From the NCBI GenBank assembly GCA_913060465.1, contig CAJXTR010000008.1, positions 1 to 34,144 on the forward strand: a DNA stretch of 34,144 bases, in the 5' to 3' direction. Made by a program: the position numbers and the translations under genes. This DNA comes from an uncultured Cryomorphaceae bacterium (GTDB lineage Bacteria > Bacteroidota > Bacteroidia > Flavobacteriales > Schleiferiaceae). The notes beneath the pieces were generated by a model. The model saw only the letters and a list, made by a program, of their open reading frames with translations, was not told where the DNA came from and did not search any database. Positions 16,779 through 25,667 of the stretch are shown piece after piece. How positions within the stretch are numbered: the first letter of the stretch is position 1; every line of letters begins with the position of its first letter.

Positions 16779-17810
16779 ATGGGCACAAAAAACAGCATTC
16801 TTTTAGGCATTTCATTGCTTCTTACACCCCTGGTTTCTCTAGGGTCAGCATTGCATTTGCCGGCTGTGGACACGCTGGAAGTAAGGCCGACACTTTGGTC
16901 GCTTTCAGGAATCCCTGGGGCCTTTGAACCGGCAGGATGGTCGACAGAAGATCTCTTGGCCTTAACCCGCGCTCAGGCCATTCGTATGGGACTTACTATT
17001 GATGAGTTCGTGGACGAACGCTTTGACCCAGTGAAAGGGAAAAAAGCCGCTGCGGCCTATTACGGGGAAACTTTATTGCTCGAGGCGCCGGCCTTTACCT
17101 ACAAAGGCGGTTCTTTATTGTTGGCGGACCTAGCTGATGAGGCGAATGTTCCGCTTCGAAAAATTGAAAACGCAAACCCGCATTTAAGACGAGATGTGTT
17201 GCCTGCAGGTGTTCGCTTGTATGAAACCCTCGTTTATCTCGGTGATGATCAGTTGGCCGAGTTATCAGAATCTCAGTTGAACTATCAAAAGGGGCTGGAG
17301 GAGCAATATGAGCGACGCAGAAAACAGATTCTATCGTTCATGCCTGACCCCAATACGCATAAGTTGATTACCTATACGGTGCGCTCTGGAGATTATCTCG
17401 GTAAGATTAGCGCAAACACGGGCGCAAAAGTCGATGATATTCGCAAGTGGAATAGAATTCGTGGGAATACCATTTACGCGGGGCAAAAGCTCAATGTTTG
17501 GGTTCCAAAGGGTAGAGAAGTTGAAACGACTTCTGTAGCCGTCGTAGCACCAAAGGAGAAACCGGCTGAAAAAGAAGAAAAAGTATTGGCCAGTGCTCAA
17601 GAAGTGGAATCGGATGCTAAATACATCACCTATGAAGTAAAACCAGGGGATACCTTGTGGGGAATCGCCAATAAGTTTCCAGGGGTGAGCGCCGACAATA
17701 TTAAGTCATGGAATAAGGTGGATGAATTAATTAAGGCTGGAGAAAAGCTTAAGATTCAAACGCAAACTATCTCAGATTACTCACCTGATAAATACCCGAG
17801 TACGCTTTAG
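16779..17810 (+). CDS. LysM-repeat envelope protein, MltD-like but lacking the SLT catalytic core
   Basis: Signal-like N-terminus; 'AIRMGLTIDEFVDERFDPVKGKKAAAAYY' resembles the MltD 'YGLxIxxxVDERxDPxKSTxAAAxYL' segment; two LysM units at the C-terminus ('HKLITYTVRSGDYLGKISANTGAKVDDIRKWN...', 'YITYEVKPGDTLWGIANKFPGVSADNIKSWN...'). Confidence 0.8.
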   Translation: MGTKNSILLGISLLLTPLVSLGSALHLPAVDTLEVRPTLWSLSGIPGAFEPAGWSTEDLLALTRAQAIRMGLTIDEFVDERFDPVKGKKAAAAYYGETLLLEAPAFTYKGGSLLLADLADEANVPLRKIENANPHLRRDVLPAGVRLYETLVYLGDDQLAELSESQLNYQKGLEEQYERRRKQILSFMPDPNTHKLITYTVRSGDYLGKISANTGAKVDDIRKWNRIRGNTIYAGQKLNVWVPKGREVETTSVAVVAPKEKPAEKEEKVLASAQEVESDAKYITYEVKPGDTLWGIANKFPGVSADNIKSWNKVDELIKAGEKLKIQTQTISDYSPDKYPSTL

Positions 17811-17813
17811 GGT

Positions 17814-19328
17814 ATGCAAAAGCCAGGGCACATCTTTCTCTTTTTGTTGGTATTAGGCTTCTTCGTTTTGGGGCTAAGCTTTTTATCACCTAAAAGTCCA
17901 TTGAAACTGGGTCCTATTGAACTGAGTTTCTATCAGCCACAAGACCTTTTAGGGCTGCAGTGGGAAGAGGAGTCGGTCGATACATTAGGGACTGTGGGCC
18001 TTCTTGATTCCCTAGACCTCGATAGTTTACCTGCGGAAGTCGTTGAGATCGTTAAAGAAGTCCCTGCATTAGATACAACCTTGCAAATGGCTAGTTGGGA
18101 TGCTCTTGCGCCCTTGTTCGATGCCTTAGCGGATTTGAAAGTAGGAAAGCGCAGTACCGTTCGTATTATTCATTACGGGGATAGCCAGCTCGAAGGTGAT
18201 CGGATAACGATGCAGTTAAGGAACGCTTTACAAAAGCAATACGGTGGTCGGGGATTTGGATATGTGGCGCTTGAGCCGCTAGTAGAGCCGGCCTCATTGG
18301 ATTTTGTGGAATCCCAAGGCATGTTGCGCAAGACTGCCTTCGGTCGACGTGATACGGCGATAAAGGATATGGCTTACGGTCATTTAGCCTCCTTTACCAT
18401 GCTCGAAGAAAACGATGGTAGTTCGGGATATTCCGGGTATGTGACCTTTGCCAAGCGCAACTGGGGGTATTCAATGGCGAGGGACTTCACCAAAGTAAAG
18501 ATGAGTCTTGGTACGACCGCGATGACCATTGCTCAAATTTGGGTGGCCGATACCATTTATTCCACGCAGACTTTTCCTGAGAATAGCGAAGGCACCATGG
18601 TCTTGGAGGTTCCAGAGGATGGTGAATTCACTTTGGCCTTACAATCGGATGCGAGTCCGCGTATTTATGGAATTAGTTTTGAGAGCGGCACTGGAGTGCA
18701 CGTCGATAACGTAGCCATGCGCGGTGCATCTGGTATGGTCTTTTCAAAATTGGACCCAGACCAATTCCAAAAGCAACTCAACGAAGAGGACTACAAGCTT
18801 ATCATTTTACAATATGGAGGCAATGCGGTACCGTACCTAAAAGATGAGGCGCATGCACGACGATTCGCACGATCTGCGGCACGTCAGATAGATCACATAA
18901 AGCGATTGTATCCTGGCGTAGCTATGATATACATAGGTCCTTCGGATATGGCGCGTAAGAATGGCCTCAAGATGGAAAGCTATCCCCTAATCCAACCCTT
19001 TAAAACTGCTTTGCGTGCTGAGGTCCTCTCAAGAGGTGCTGTCTATTGGGATCTTTATGATGTTATGGGAGGTACAGGTTCAATGGTACGCTGGGTAGAC
19101 AGCGAGCCTGCCTTAGCGGTGAAAGATTACATTCACTTTACCCCAAAAGGTGCGCAGTGGGTGGGGAATGCACTTGCTGCTCAACTTACAGCAGCAAGTG
19201 ATGCTTACACAGCTGAATTGGAACGTCAATCCATGGAGGCCAAACGTAAAAAAGATTCTATTAACGCATGGGTCGCAAGCTTAGTCGTTGAGGTTGATTC
19301 AAATGCAGTAGATACCATTAATCCATGA
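17814..19328 (+). CDS. Membrane-anchored SGNH/GDSL hydrolase-like protein (candidate O-acetyltransferase/esterase)
   Basis: N-terminal TM; block I 'IIHYGDSQLEGD'; block III-like 'QYGGNAVPYL'; block V 'VKDYIHFTPKGAQWVGNAL'. Confidence 0.8.
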   Translation: MQKPGHIFLFLLVLGFFVLGLSFLSPKSPLKLGPIELSFYQPQDLLGLQWEEESVDTLGTVGLLDSLDLDSLPAEVVEIVKEVPALDTTLQMASWDALAPLFDALADLKVGKRSTVRIIHYGDSQLEGDRITMQLRNALQKQYGGRGFGYVALEPLVEPASLDFVESQGMLRKTAFGRRDTAIKDMAYGHLASFTMLEENDGSSGYSGYVTFAKRNWGYSMARDFTKVKMSLGTTAMTIAQIWVADTIYSTQTFPENSEGTMVLEVPEDGEFTLALQSDASPRIYGISFESGTGVHVDNVAMRGASGMVFSKLDPDQFQKQLNEEDYKLIILQYGGNAVPYLKDEAHARRFARSAARQIDHIKRLYPGVAMIYIGPSDMARKNGLKMESYPLIQPFKTALRAEVLSRGAVYWDLYDVMGGTGSMVRWVDSEPALAVKDYIHFTPKGAQWVGNALAAQLTAASDAYTAELERQSMEAKRKKDSINAWVASLVVEVDSNAVDTINP

Positions 19329-20563
19329 GAATACTTTTCGCAATAGCAATCCTATCTATAATGAGTTTCAGTGCATACGCACAAGATGAAATGGGTGCCA
19401 TTGCTTTGAAGTATCCGTTCCTAGATACCAGTGCCAATCATTTAACGTTTTATGGTAACCGGAAGGGTATGGATGCCCTATACGAGAAACTGGACCGCGT
19501 ATTGTTCGAGCAAGATGGTAAAATCAACGTGGTTCATATGGGAGGTTCGCATGTTCAAGGCGGAACCTTGAGTCACACACTACGTTCACAACTTGGGTTG
19601 CTAGCACCTGATTTAAATGTGGAACGCGGCTTTTTCTTTCCGCACCGTTTGGCAAATACTAACATGCCAGGAAATATCTATGTGAAGAAAATAGGTACAT
19701 GGGAAGGGTGTCGTAACAGCATACCTCGTAATAATTGCCCTTGGGGTTTTAGTGGTATCGATGCCATTACGCGTGATGCTTCAGCAGGATTTGAATTGCA
19801 AAGTTTTAAGGAGGCCGGTAAAGCCTACAGGTTTACTGAGCTAAGACTTTTTGAGCACATGTCAAGCAATACTATGGTGCCCGTTGGGAGTCCTGTGCCT
19901 GATTCCATCCACGTAGACACGGTAGCAGGTGTTCGTAGTTGGTTTTTTGATCAAATGATTGATAGCATTGCCATTTCTTTTGAGCAAATAGGGGATGAAG
20001 CGCCTCAATATACTTTGCAGGGTGTTCAAATGGTCCGTGAAGAGTCTGGGCTCATTTACCACGCATTAGGAGTAAATGGTGCAGCAACAAAGAGCTTTTT
20101 GCGCAGCGAAAATTTCGTGGAACAGGGTAAATATGTGGGGGCAGACCTGGTCATTTTTGGCCTTGGCATTAACGATGCGTACAAGCCGGATAGTGAGTGG
20201 CATCCAGAGGAATACAAGCAGCGCTACGATACACTTGTTACGTGGTTTAGAGCGATTAACCCGGATTGCCAATTCATCTTCATGACGAACAACGATAGCT
20301 ACTATAAGCGTCGTACACCGAACGAACACGCCATAGACGTACAAGAGGTGATGCAGCAGCTCAGTAAAGAGCATAATGCCGCCTATTGGGATTTATTTCA
20401 AGTCATGGGTGGCCTCAACAGTATCGCAATCTGGGAGGAAAAAGGGTTAGCAAAGTCTGACAAGATTCATTTTACCAATGCAGGATACCGACTCAATGCA
20501 ACCTTGTTGTTCTGGGCAATTTGGGAAGATTATGAACGCCATTTAAAGTCCTTAGCACCGTGA
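19325..20563 (+). CDS. Secreted SGNH/GDSL hydrolase-like protein, variant GGSH nucleophile block
   Basis: Signal peptide MRILFAIAILSIMSFSAYAQ; 'VVHMGGSHVQGG'; 'FGLGINDAY'; 'KSDKIHFTNAGYRLNA'. 4-bp overlap with the upstream gene. Confidence 0.78.
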   Translation: MRILFAIAILSIMSFSAYAQDEMGAIALKYPFLDTSANHLTFYGNRKGMDALYEKLDRVLFEQDGKINVVHMGGSHVQGGTLSHTLRSQLGLLAPDLNVERGFFFPHRLANTNMPGNIYVKKIGTWEGCRNSIPRNNCPWGFSGIDAITRDASAGFELQSFKEAGKAYRFTELRLFEHMSSNTMVPVGSPVPDSIHVDTVAGVRSWFFDQMIDSIAISFEQIGDEAPQYTLQGVQMVREESGLIYHALGVNGAATKSFLRSENFVEQGKYVGADLVIFGLGINDAYKPDSEWHPEEYKQRYDTLVTWFRAINPDCQFIFMTNNDSYYKRRTPNEHAIDVQEVMQQLSKEHNAAYWDLFQVMGGLNSIAIWEEKGLAKSDKIHFTNAGYRLNATLLFWAIWEDYERHLKSLAP

Positions 20564-22227
20564 TCTTTGAACAGTGGGACATAGCGAATTGGTTCACCTA
20601 TAGCGTTGACGAGCCATTGCTCTTCACCCAGAAGTACTTCTGGATATTCTTCGCACTAGTTATGGGAGGGTATAGTTTGGTGCATAAGCATACGGCTCGC
20701 CGTAACACCTACCTGTTCTTGGTATCCCTGTTCTTTTATTACAAGACCAGCGGATTCTACTTTATTATTTTACTGTTTTCTACCCTCGCAGATTTCCTAA
20801 TAGGAGGAGCCATTTACCGGAACAAAGTCAAATGGCAGCGGCAAAGTCTTGTTGCTCTCAGCGTTGTAGTAAACCTCTTTGTCTTGGGCTATTTTAAATA
20901 TGCCTATTTCGTTGCCGATTTTATCCACGACCTCACCGGTATACAGCTCGAGGTAATGAACCATTTTGCCCTGTGGACGAACAATGCCATAGGGACCAAC
21001 TTTGTGTTTGAGAAGATTCTGCTTCCAGTTGGGATTTCTTTCTTCACGTTCCAGACCATTTCCTATAGTGTAGACATATACCGTGGCCATATCAAACCGG
21101 TTAAAAGCATCTTGGACTTTGGGTTCTACGTTAGCTTTTTTCCGCAGCTTGTCGCCGGTCCCATTGTGCGTGCATCAGAATTCATTCCACAACTATATCA
21201 GCCGTATCAACTCTCTAAAGAGCGCGCCGGTCTCGCGGTTTTCTGGATCTTAAATGGATTGCTTAAAAAACTGTTTTTAGCGGATTACCTCGCGGTCCAA
21301 TTCATCGATCGCGTCTTTGATAACCCCCAACTCTATAGCGGTTTCGAAACCATGAGTGCGCTCTTCGGGTATTCCATGCAGGTCTATGCAGATTTCTCAG
21401 GCTATACCGACGTGGCCATCGGGATTGCGATGCTTATGGGCTTTACGTTGCCAAAGAACTTTAACAGCCCTTACAAGGCAACGAGTGTGGCCGATTTTTG
21501 GCGCCGTTGGCACCTGTCCTTGTCCACATGGCTACGCGACTACCTCTACATTCCGTTGGGGGGGAATAGAACCGGCTCCATTGCTTCTTATACCATCGTG
21601 TTCTTATTCTTCTTAATGATTGCCCTCATAGTAGGCGATGGCTACCTCACGCTCGCCCTTGGAGGTCTATTCACCTTAGGCTTCGTGCTTATGCGTGTTA
21701 GTCCAAAAACAGAGCGCTGGGTAAACACGAACATTAACCTTATGCTGACCATGGTGCTCGGCGGTCTATGGCACGGGTCTTCTTGGAATTTTGTTACATG
21801 GGGGACTCTTAATGGTGTCGGGTTGGTCGTTTATAAAAACTGGAAGAAAATCTCACCATGGTCCGACCGATCGAAATGGTGGAACAAAGCCATAGGCCTG
21901 GCACTAACCCTCACCTTCATCACCTTTACTCGCGCTTGGTTCCGTTCTCCAACTTGGGATGGAGCCATCGCCATTCTCGCCAAGATCCCCGAAGACTTTG
22001 GCTGGTCGACTGTAGGGGCGGTGTTGACGAGTAATTGGAAGTTCTATCTGGTCTTGATTGGTGGCTACCTCATCCATTGGATACCTGGAGCTTACAAGGA
22101 ACGATTGCGCCAGAGTGTCGCGCATTCTTCAGTATACGTGCTGTTCCTGCTCGCCCTACTAAGCATCATGGTCATTTACCAAATCCTTAGTGCTGAGGTA
22201 CAGCCCTTTATTTACTTTGCGTTCTAA
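20560..22227 (+). CDS. MBOAT family membrane-bound O-acyltransferase (AlgI/PatA-like)
   Basis: 555 aa polytopic; 'NSPYKATSVADFWRRWHLSLSTWLRDYLYIPLGGNR' and 'LGGLWHGSSWNFVTWGTLNG' (conserved His). 4-bp overlap with the upstream gene. Confidence 0.93.
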   Translation: MIFEQWDIANWFTYSVDEPLLFTQKYFWIFFALVMGGYSLVHKHTARRNTYLFLVSLFFYYKTSGFYFIILLFSTLADFLIGGAIYRNKVKWQRQSLVALSVVVNLFVLGYFKYAYFVADFIHDLTGIQLEVMNHFALWTNNAIGTNFVFEKILLPVGISFFTFQTISYSVDIYRGHIKPVKSILDFGFYVSFFPQLVAGPIVRASEFIPQLYQPYQLSKERAGLAVFWILNGLLKKLFLADYLAVQFIDRVFDNPQLYSGFETMSALFGYSMQVYADFSGYTDVAIGIAMLMGFTLPKNFNSPYKATSVADFWRRWHLSLSTWLRDYLYIPLGGNRTGSIASYTIVFLFFLMIALIVGDGYLTLALGGLFTLGFVLMRVSPKTERWVNTNINLMLTMVLGGLWHGSSWNFVTWGTLNGVGLVVYKNWKKISPWSDRSKWWNKAIGLALTLTFITFTRAWFRSPTWDGAIAILAKIPEDFGWSTVGAVLTSNWKFYLVLIGGYLIHWIPGAYKERLRQSVAHSSVYVLFLLALLSIMVIYQILSAEVQPFIYFAF

Positions 22228-22264
22228 GTGTCCTTGCGTATCTTAACGCAAACACATCACGAAC

Positions 22265-23353
22265 ATGTCGAAGCGTATTTATTGGGCAGGAGCGTTTTCT
22301 GTCCTCATTCTAGCACTTGCATTTTGGAAGAGTTACTCGTCCTCCGATGAATACATAGGACCCGTACAAGTAGCCCTGTTTGAAGGCGAGCCCGATTGGA
22401 GTTTCCGTGGGCTTCACGCGACCCAAGATTCAGTGGTTGTGGTTGGCGGAAGTGATGGTGTCTTTGGATTCAGCCTCGATGCCGGAATACATTGGATCTT
22501 TCAAAAAATTCCCGGCGCCGGCAAAAGCCAATTCCGGAGTGTTTGGGCACATGATGATTCTAAATTCGTGGCAGTAAGTGCGGGTGCACCTTCCTACATC
22601 TATGTAACCGAAGATCGCGGCCATCAATGGACACGAGTATTTACCGATACCGCACAAAGCACTTTTTTAGACGGCATCGTCTTCGTCAATGACAGTATCG
22701 GATTCATCTACGGTGATCCTATCAATGGAAGGTTCAAACTTCTGCGAACCGCAGATGGCGGAATGTCCTGGAATGAAATTGAAGGTCCCGAGGCTATTGA
22801 TGGCGAAGCAAGCTTTGCTGCAAGCGGATCTGCAATTACTGTGGGCAACAACTTCATGTCTATAGTCACCGGAGGAACGGTAAGTAGGTTACACCTTACC
22901 ATGGACTTGCGCGATGGAACTGGATGGGAAGCTTCATATATCGAAATGGCCCAGGGTTTACCGTCTCAAGGGGCCTTTGCCCACTATTGGGATCAGGAAA
23001 AGCTATTCATCGTGGGAGGTGATTATATGGCGGATACGGATACCACGGGAACCATCTTGGTGGCAGATCTTGCTACTGGTCAGGACGATAAAGAAACCAT
23101 GAAACAACTTGCTGGCTTGCCCTACACTTCGGATGTCAGTGGCGATGGTGAATACGTATATTTTACAGGAACTACGGGCGTTCGTTATTTAGATAGTGCG
23201 CTTCACGTTGTAGATACCACTGCAATGCACTCACTTGCGTACAGCGGTAAATATGTGTTCTGCTCAGGTCCTAAGGGCAGGGTAGGCAGAATTTTTACAG
23301 GAACAAAAGCAGAATTGGACGCTTTGATGAGCGAATTAAAAAATAGAAAGTAA
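22265..23353 (+). CDS. BNR/Ycf48-like beta-propeller protein, membrane-anchored or secreted
   Basis: Repeated 'DAGIHWIFQKIPG', 'DRGHQWTRVFTDT', 'DGGMSWNEIEGP' motifs; N-terminal TM. Confidence 0.8.
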   Translation: MSKRIYWAGAFSVLILALAFWKSYSSSDEYIGPVQVALFEGEPDWSFRGLHATQDSVVVVGGSDGVFGFSLDAGIHWIFQKIPGAGKSQFRSVWAHDDSKFVAVSAGAPSYIYVTEDRGHQWTRVFTDTAQSTFLDGIVFVNDSIGFIYGDPINGRFKLLRTADGGMSWNEIEGPEAIDGEASFAASGSAITVGNNFMSIVTGGTVSRLHLTMDLRDGTGWEASYIEMAQGLPSQGAFAHYWDQEKLFIVGGDYMADTDTTGTILVADLATGQDDKETMKQLAGLPYTSDVSGDGEYVYFTGTTGVRYLDSALHVVDTTAMHSLAYSGKYVFCSGPKGRVGRIFTGTKAELDALMSELKNRK

Positions 23354-23357
23354 GTAG

Positions 23358-25592
23358 ATGGAGGGAACCCCAAGCACAGGATTCAAAGGACTGATTCAAA
23401 ACTGGAAAAGTGATTTAATCGCTGCCGTAAGTGTTGCACTTATTGCATTGCCGCTTTCTCTCGGTATTGCATTGGCCGCCGGTGCTCCTGCGATGGCGGG
23501 GATATTCTCGGCGGTCGTTGGTGGGGTAGTAACTACATTCTACCGCGGCGGGCATATTTCAGTCAACGGCCCTGCAAAGGGAGTCATCGGTGTCATCCTA
23601 TTGGGAATAGTCCTTATGGATGATGGCACCGGACAAGCATTCAACTATGTCCTCGCGGCCATCGTCGTTTCCGGTGCTTTGCAAACACTTCTTGGAATTT
23701 TTAAGTTGGGCCGTATTGCCGACATATTCCATGGTTCAGTCATTCAAGGATTATTAGCGGCCATCGGGATTATCATTTTTGCAAAACAGATCCATGTGGC
23801 CCTTGGTACGCATTCAGACAGTTCCAATATTGTAGATAACCTTGTGGATGCCGTGCGCATGATACCCGAGGCAAATCCTTTCGTCGTAATGATTTCGCTT
23901 GCAGGATTATTAATGATTCTGTTCAACTCAAAAATCACCAATAGATTTTTTCACTTCTTGCCGGTGCCCATGTGGGTTATAGTGCTTTCATTGCCTTTTG
24001 TCTACATATTCAATTTTTTTGAGCACCATGAGATCCCCTTATTAGGTGCCAGCTTTACGGTAGGGCCAGAGCTATTGTTGGATATTCCAGATTCAATAGC
24101 GGATTCCATTATGCATCCGAACTTTGGGAAAATAGGCACGCTTGAATTTTGGTCCATTGTATTCTCCTTACTCATTATCACCAGTATCGAACATTTGGCG
24201 ATTGCAAAGGCGGTCGATAAGATTGATCCATATCAGCGCAAAACAGACTTAAACAAGGACCTCACGGGTATTGGAATTAGCACCATGGTTGCAGGGTTGA
24301 TCGGAGGTTTGCCTATTATTTCTGTGATCATTCGCAGCACGGTGAACATTCATAACGGGGCGAAAACGAAATGGTCTAACATGTACCAAGGATTACTCTT
24401 GTTACTGTTTATTGTAGTCTTGAGCCCAGTAATGCGTCAAGTACCGCTCTGTGCTTTCGCCATCCTTTTGGTGCACACCGGGTTTAAGTTGGCTTCTCCT
24501 GCGGTATTCAAACAAGTGTACAATCAGGGGATAGAGCAGTTGGTCTTTTTCATGGCTACCATGATTATGACCCTCTATACTAACCTTTTGGTGGGCTTAT
24601 TAGGAGGTTCTATCTTGGTTTTGGTAACGCACATCTTATTGGCGCGTATTCCCGTACCGCAGTTTTTTAGGTTGGTTTATTCGAATAGGACCCGATTAAT
24701 TTCGCTGCCAGACGGGAGCTACATTCTCAAGGTTCGTGGGATAGCAAACTTCTTGTGCATCATCAAGGTGGATAAGCTGATTTCGAAGGTTCCTGCAGAT
24801 GCGGACGTCAACATTGATCTTTCTGAAACACGCTTGGTTGATATGTCCTACATGGATTATCTCGTTGAGTTTCTGAACAAACAACGCGCCTCGGGAGGTA
24901 AGGTATTTATCACAGGTCTCGACGGCCATATTTCTTCTTCAACCTACAACAAAGCCTTGAAGTTTATGGTGACTGGCGAGAGTGTAAAGCTCAATCACCG
25001 CCAAAAGCGTTTGCGCAATTTGGCCACAGAGCGTGGATATAGCTATTCACGAGAGGTGAATTGGAATACAAGCTACCTCAAGCAATTCCACTTCTTTGAA
25101 ATCCGACCCATTGAACGCAAATACAACTGTCTTGTAGGCGAGTATAGAAATTTAGATGTGTCGTGGGAAATATCGGATGTTTGCTTCAACGAGGGACAAG
25201 CATTTACGGCGGAAACGATCAACAGTACAGTGATGGTGCTCAAGCTAAACCGCTCACTTCCCATCTTTACTATGGAGAAAGAGCGTGCTTATGAGAAGTT
25301 GTTCGATCGTGTCATTGCTTTTACAGGCTATCGTGATTTAGAGTTCCAGTTGTTCTCGAAATTCTCCAAAAAACTAATGATCATGGGGAATAACGAGGAG
25401 GAGTTGCAGTCGTTCTTCACTCCTGAGGTGGTCCAATTCTTCGAGGACCATCAGATCTCACATATCGAAAGCAATGGCGAGGCATTACTGATTTTCAACA
25501 AGCTTAAGTTGGCCCGCACTGACGAGACCATCGAGTTCATAGACTACGGTCAAGAGCTCACTGAGTTATTGAATACAACCGCGCAGGCATAA
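23358..25592 (+). CDS. SulP family anion transporter with STAS domain and extra C-terminal region
   Basis: 744 aa; 'LIAAVSVALIALPLSLGIALAAGAPAMAGIFSAVVGGVV', 'SIEHLAIAKAVDKIDPYQRKTDLNKDLTGIGISTMVAGLIGGLPIISVIIRSTVNIHNGAKTKWSNMYQG', STAS-like 'DVNIDLSETRLVDMSYMDYLVEFL'. Confidence 0.93.
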   Translation: MEGTPSTGFKGLIQNWKSDLIAAVSVALIALPLSLGIALAAGAPAMAGIFSAVVGGVVTTFYRGGHISVNGPAKGVIGVILLGIVLMDDGTGQAFNYVLAAIVVSGALQTLLGIFKLGRIADIFHGSVIQGLLAAIGIIIFAKQIHVALGTHSDSSNIVDNLVDAVRMIPEANPFVVMISLAGLLMILFNSKITNRFFHFLPVPMWVIVLSLPFVYIFNFFEHHEIPLLGASFTVGPELLLDIPDSIADSIMHPNFGKIGTLEFWSIVFSLLIITSIEHLAIAKAVDKIDPYQRKTDLNKDLTGIGISTMVAGLIGGLPIISVIIRSTVNIHNGAKTKWSNMYQGLLLLLFIVVLSPVMRQVPLCAFAILLVHTGFKLASPAVFKQVYNQGIEQLVFFMATMIMTLYTNLLVGLLGGSILVLVTHILLARIPVPQFFRLVYSNRTRLISLPDGSYILKVRGIANFLCIIKVDKLISKVPADADVNIDLSETRLVDMSYMDYLVEFLNKQRASGGKVFITGLDGHISSSTYNKALKFMVTGESVKLNHRQKRLRNLATERGYSYSREVNWNTSYLKQFHFFEIRPIERKYNCLVGEYRNLDVSWEISDVCFNEGQAFTAETINSTVMVLKLNRSLPIFTMEKERAYEKLFDRVIAFTGYRDLEFQLFSKFSKKLMIMGNNEEELQSFFTPEVVQFFEDHQISHIESNGEALLIFNKLKLARTDETIEFIDYGQELTELLNTTAQA

Positions 25593-25630
25593 AGAGCATG
25601 CAACTAGGTGTTTTTCTAGGTTTTCATGGT

Positions 25631-25638
25631 TAATTTTG
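25631..25638 (+). promoter_or_regulatory. TAnnTTTG -7 element (TAATTTTG) for miaE
   Basis: Exact consensus match, 29 bp upstream of the miaE ORF start at 25668. Confidence 0.5.
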
Positions 25639-25667
25639 CGTTCAACACATCGACAAACAAAGCATAG

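Noticed and set aside
25601-25625. CTAGGT...CTAGGT direct repeat upstream of miaE
   Set aside because: Short, AT-rich two-copy repeat with no further support; could be chance.
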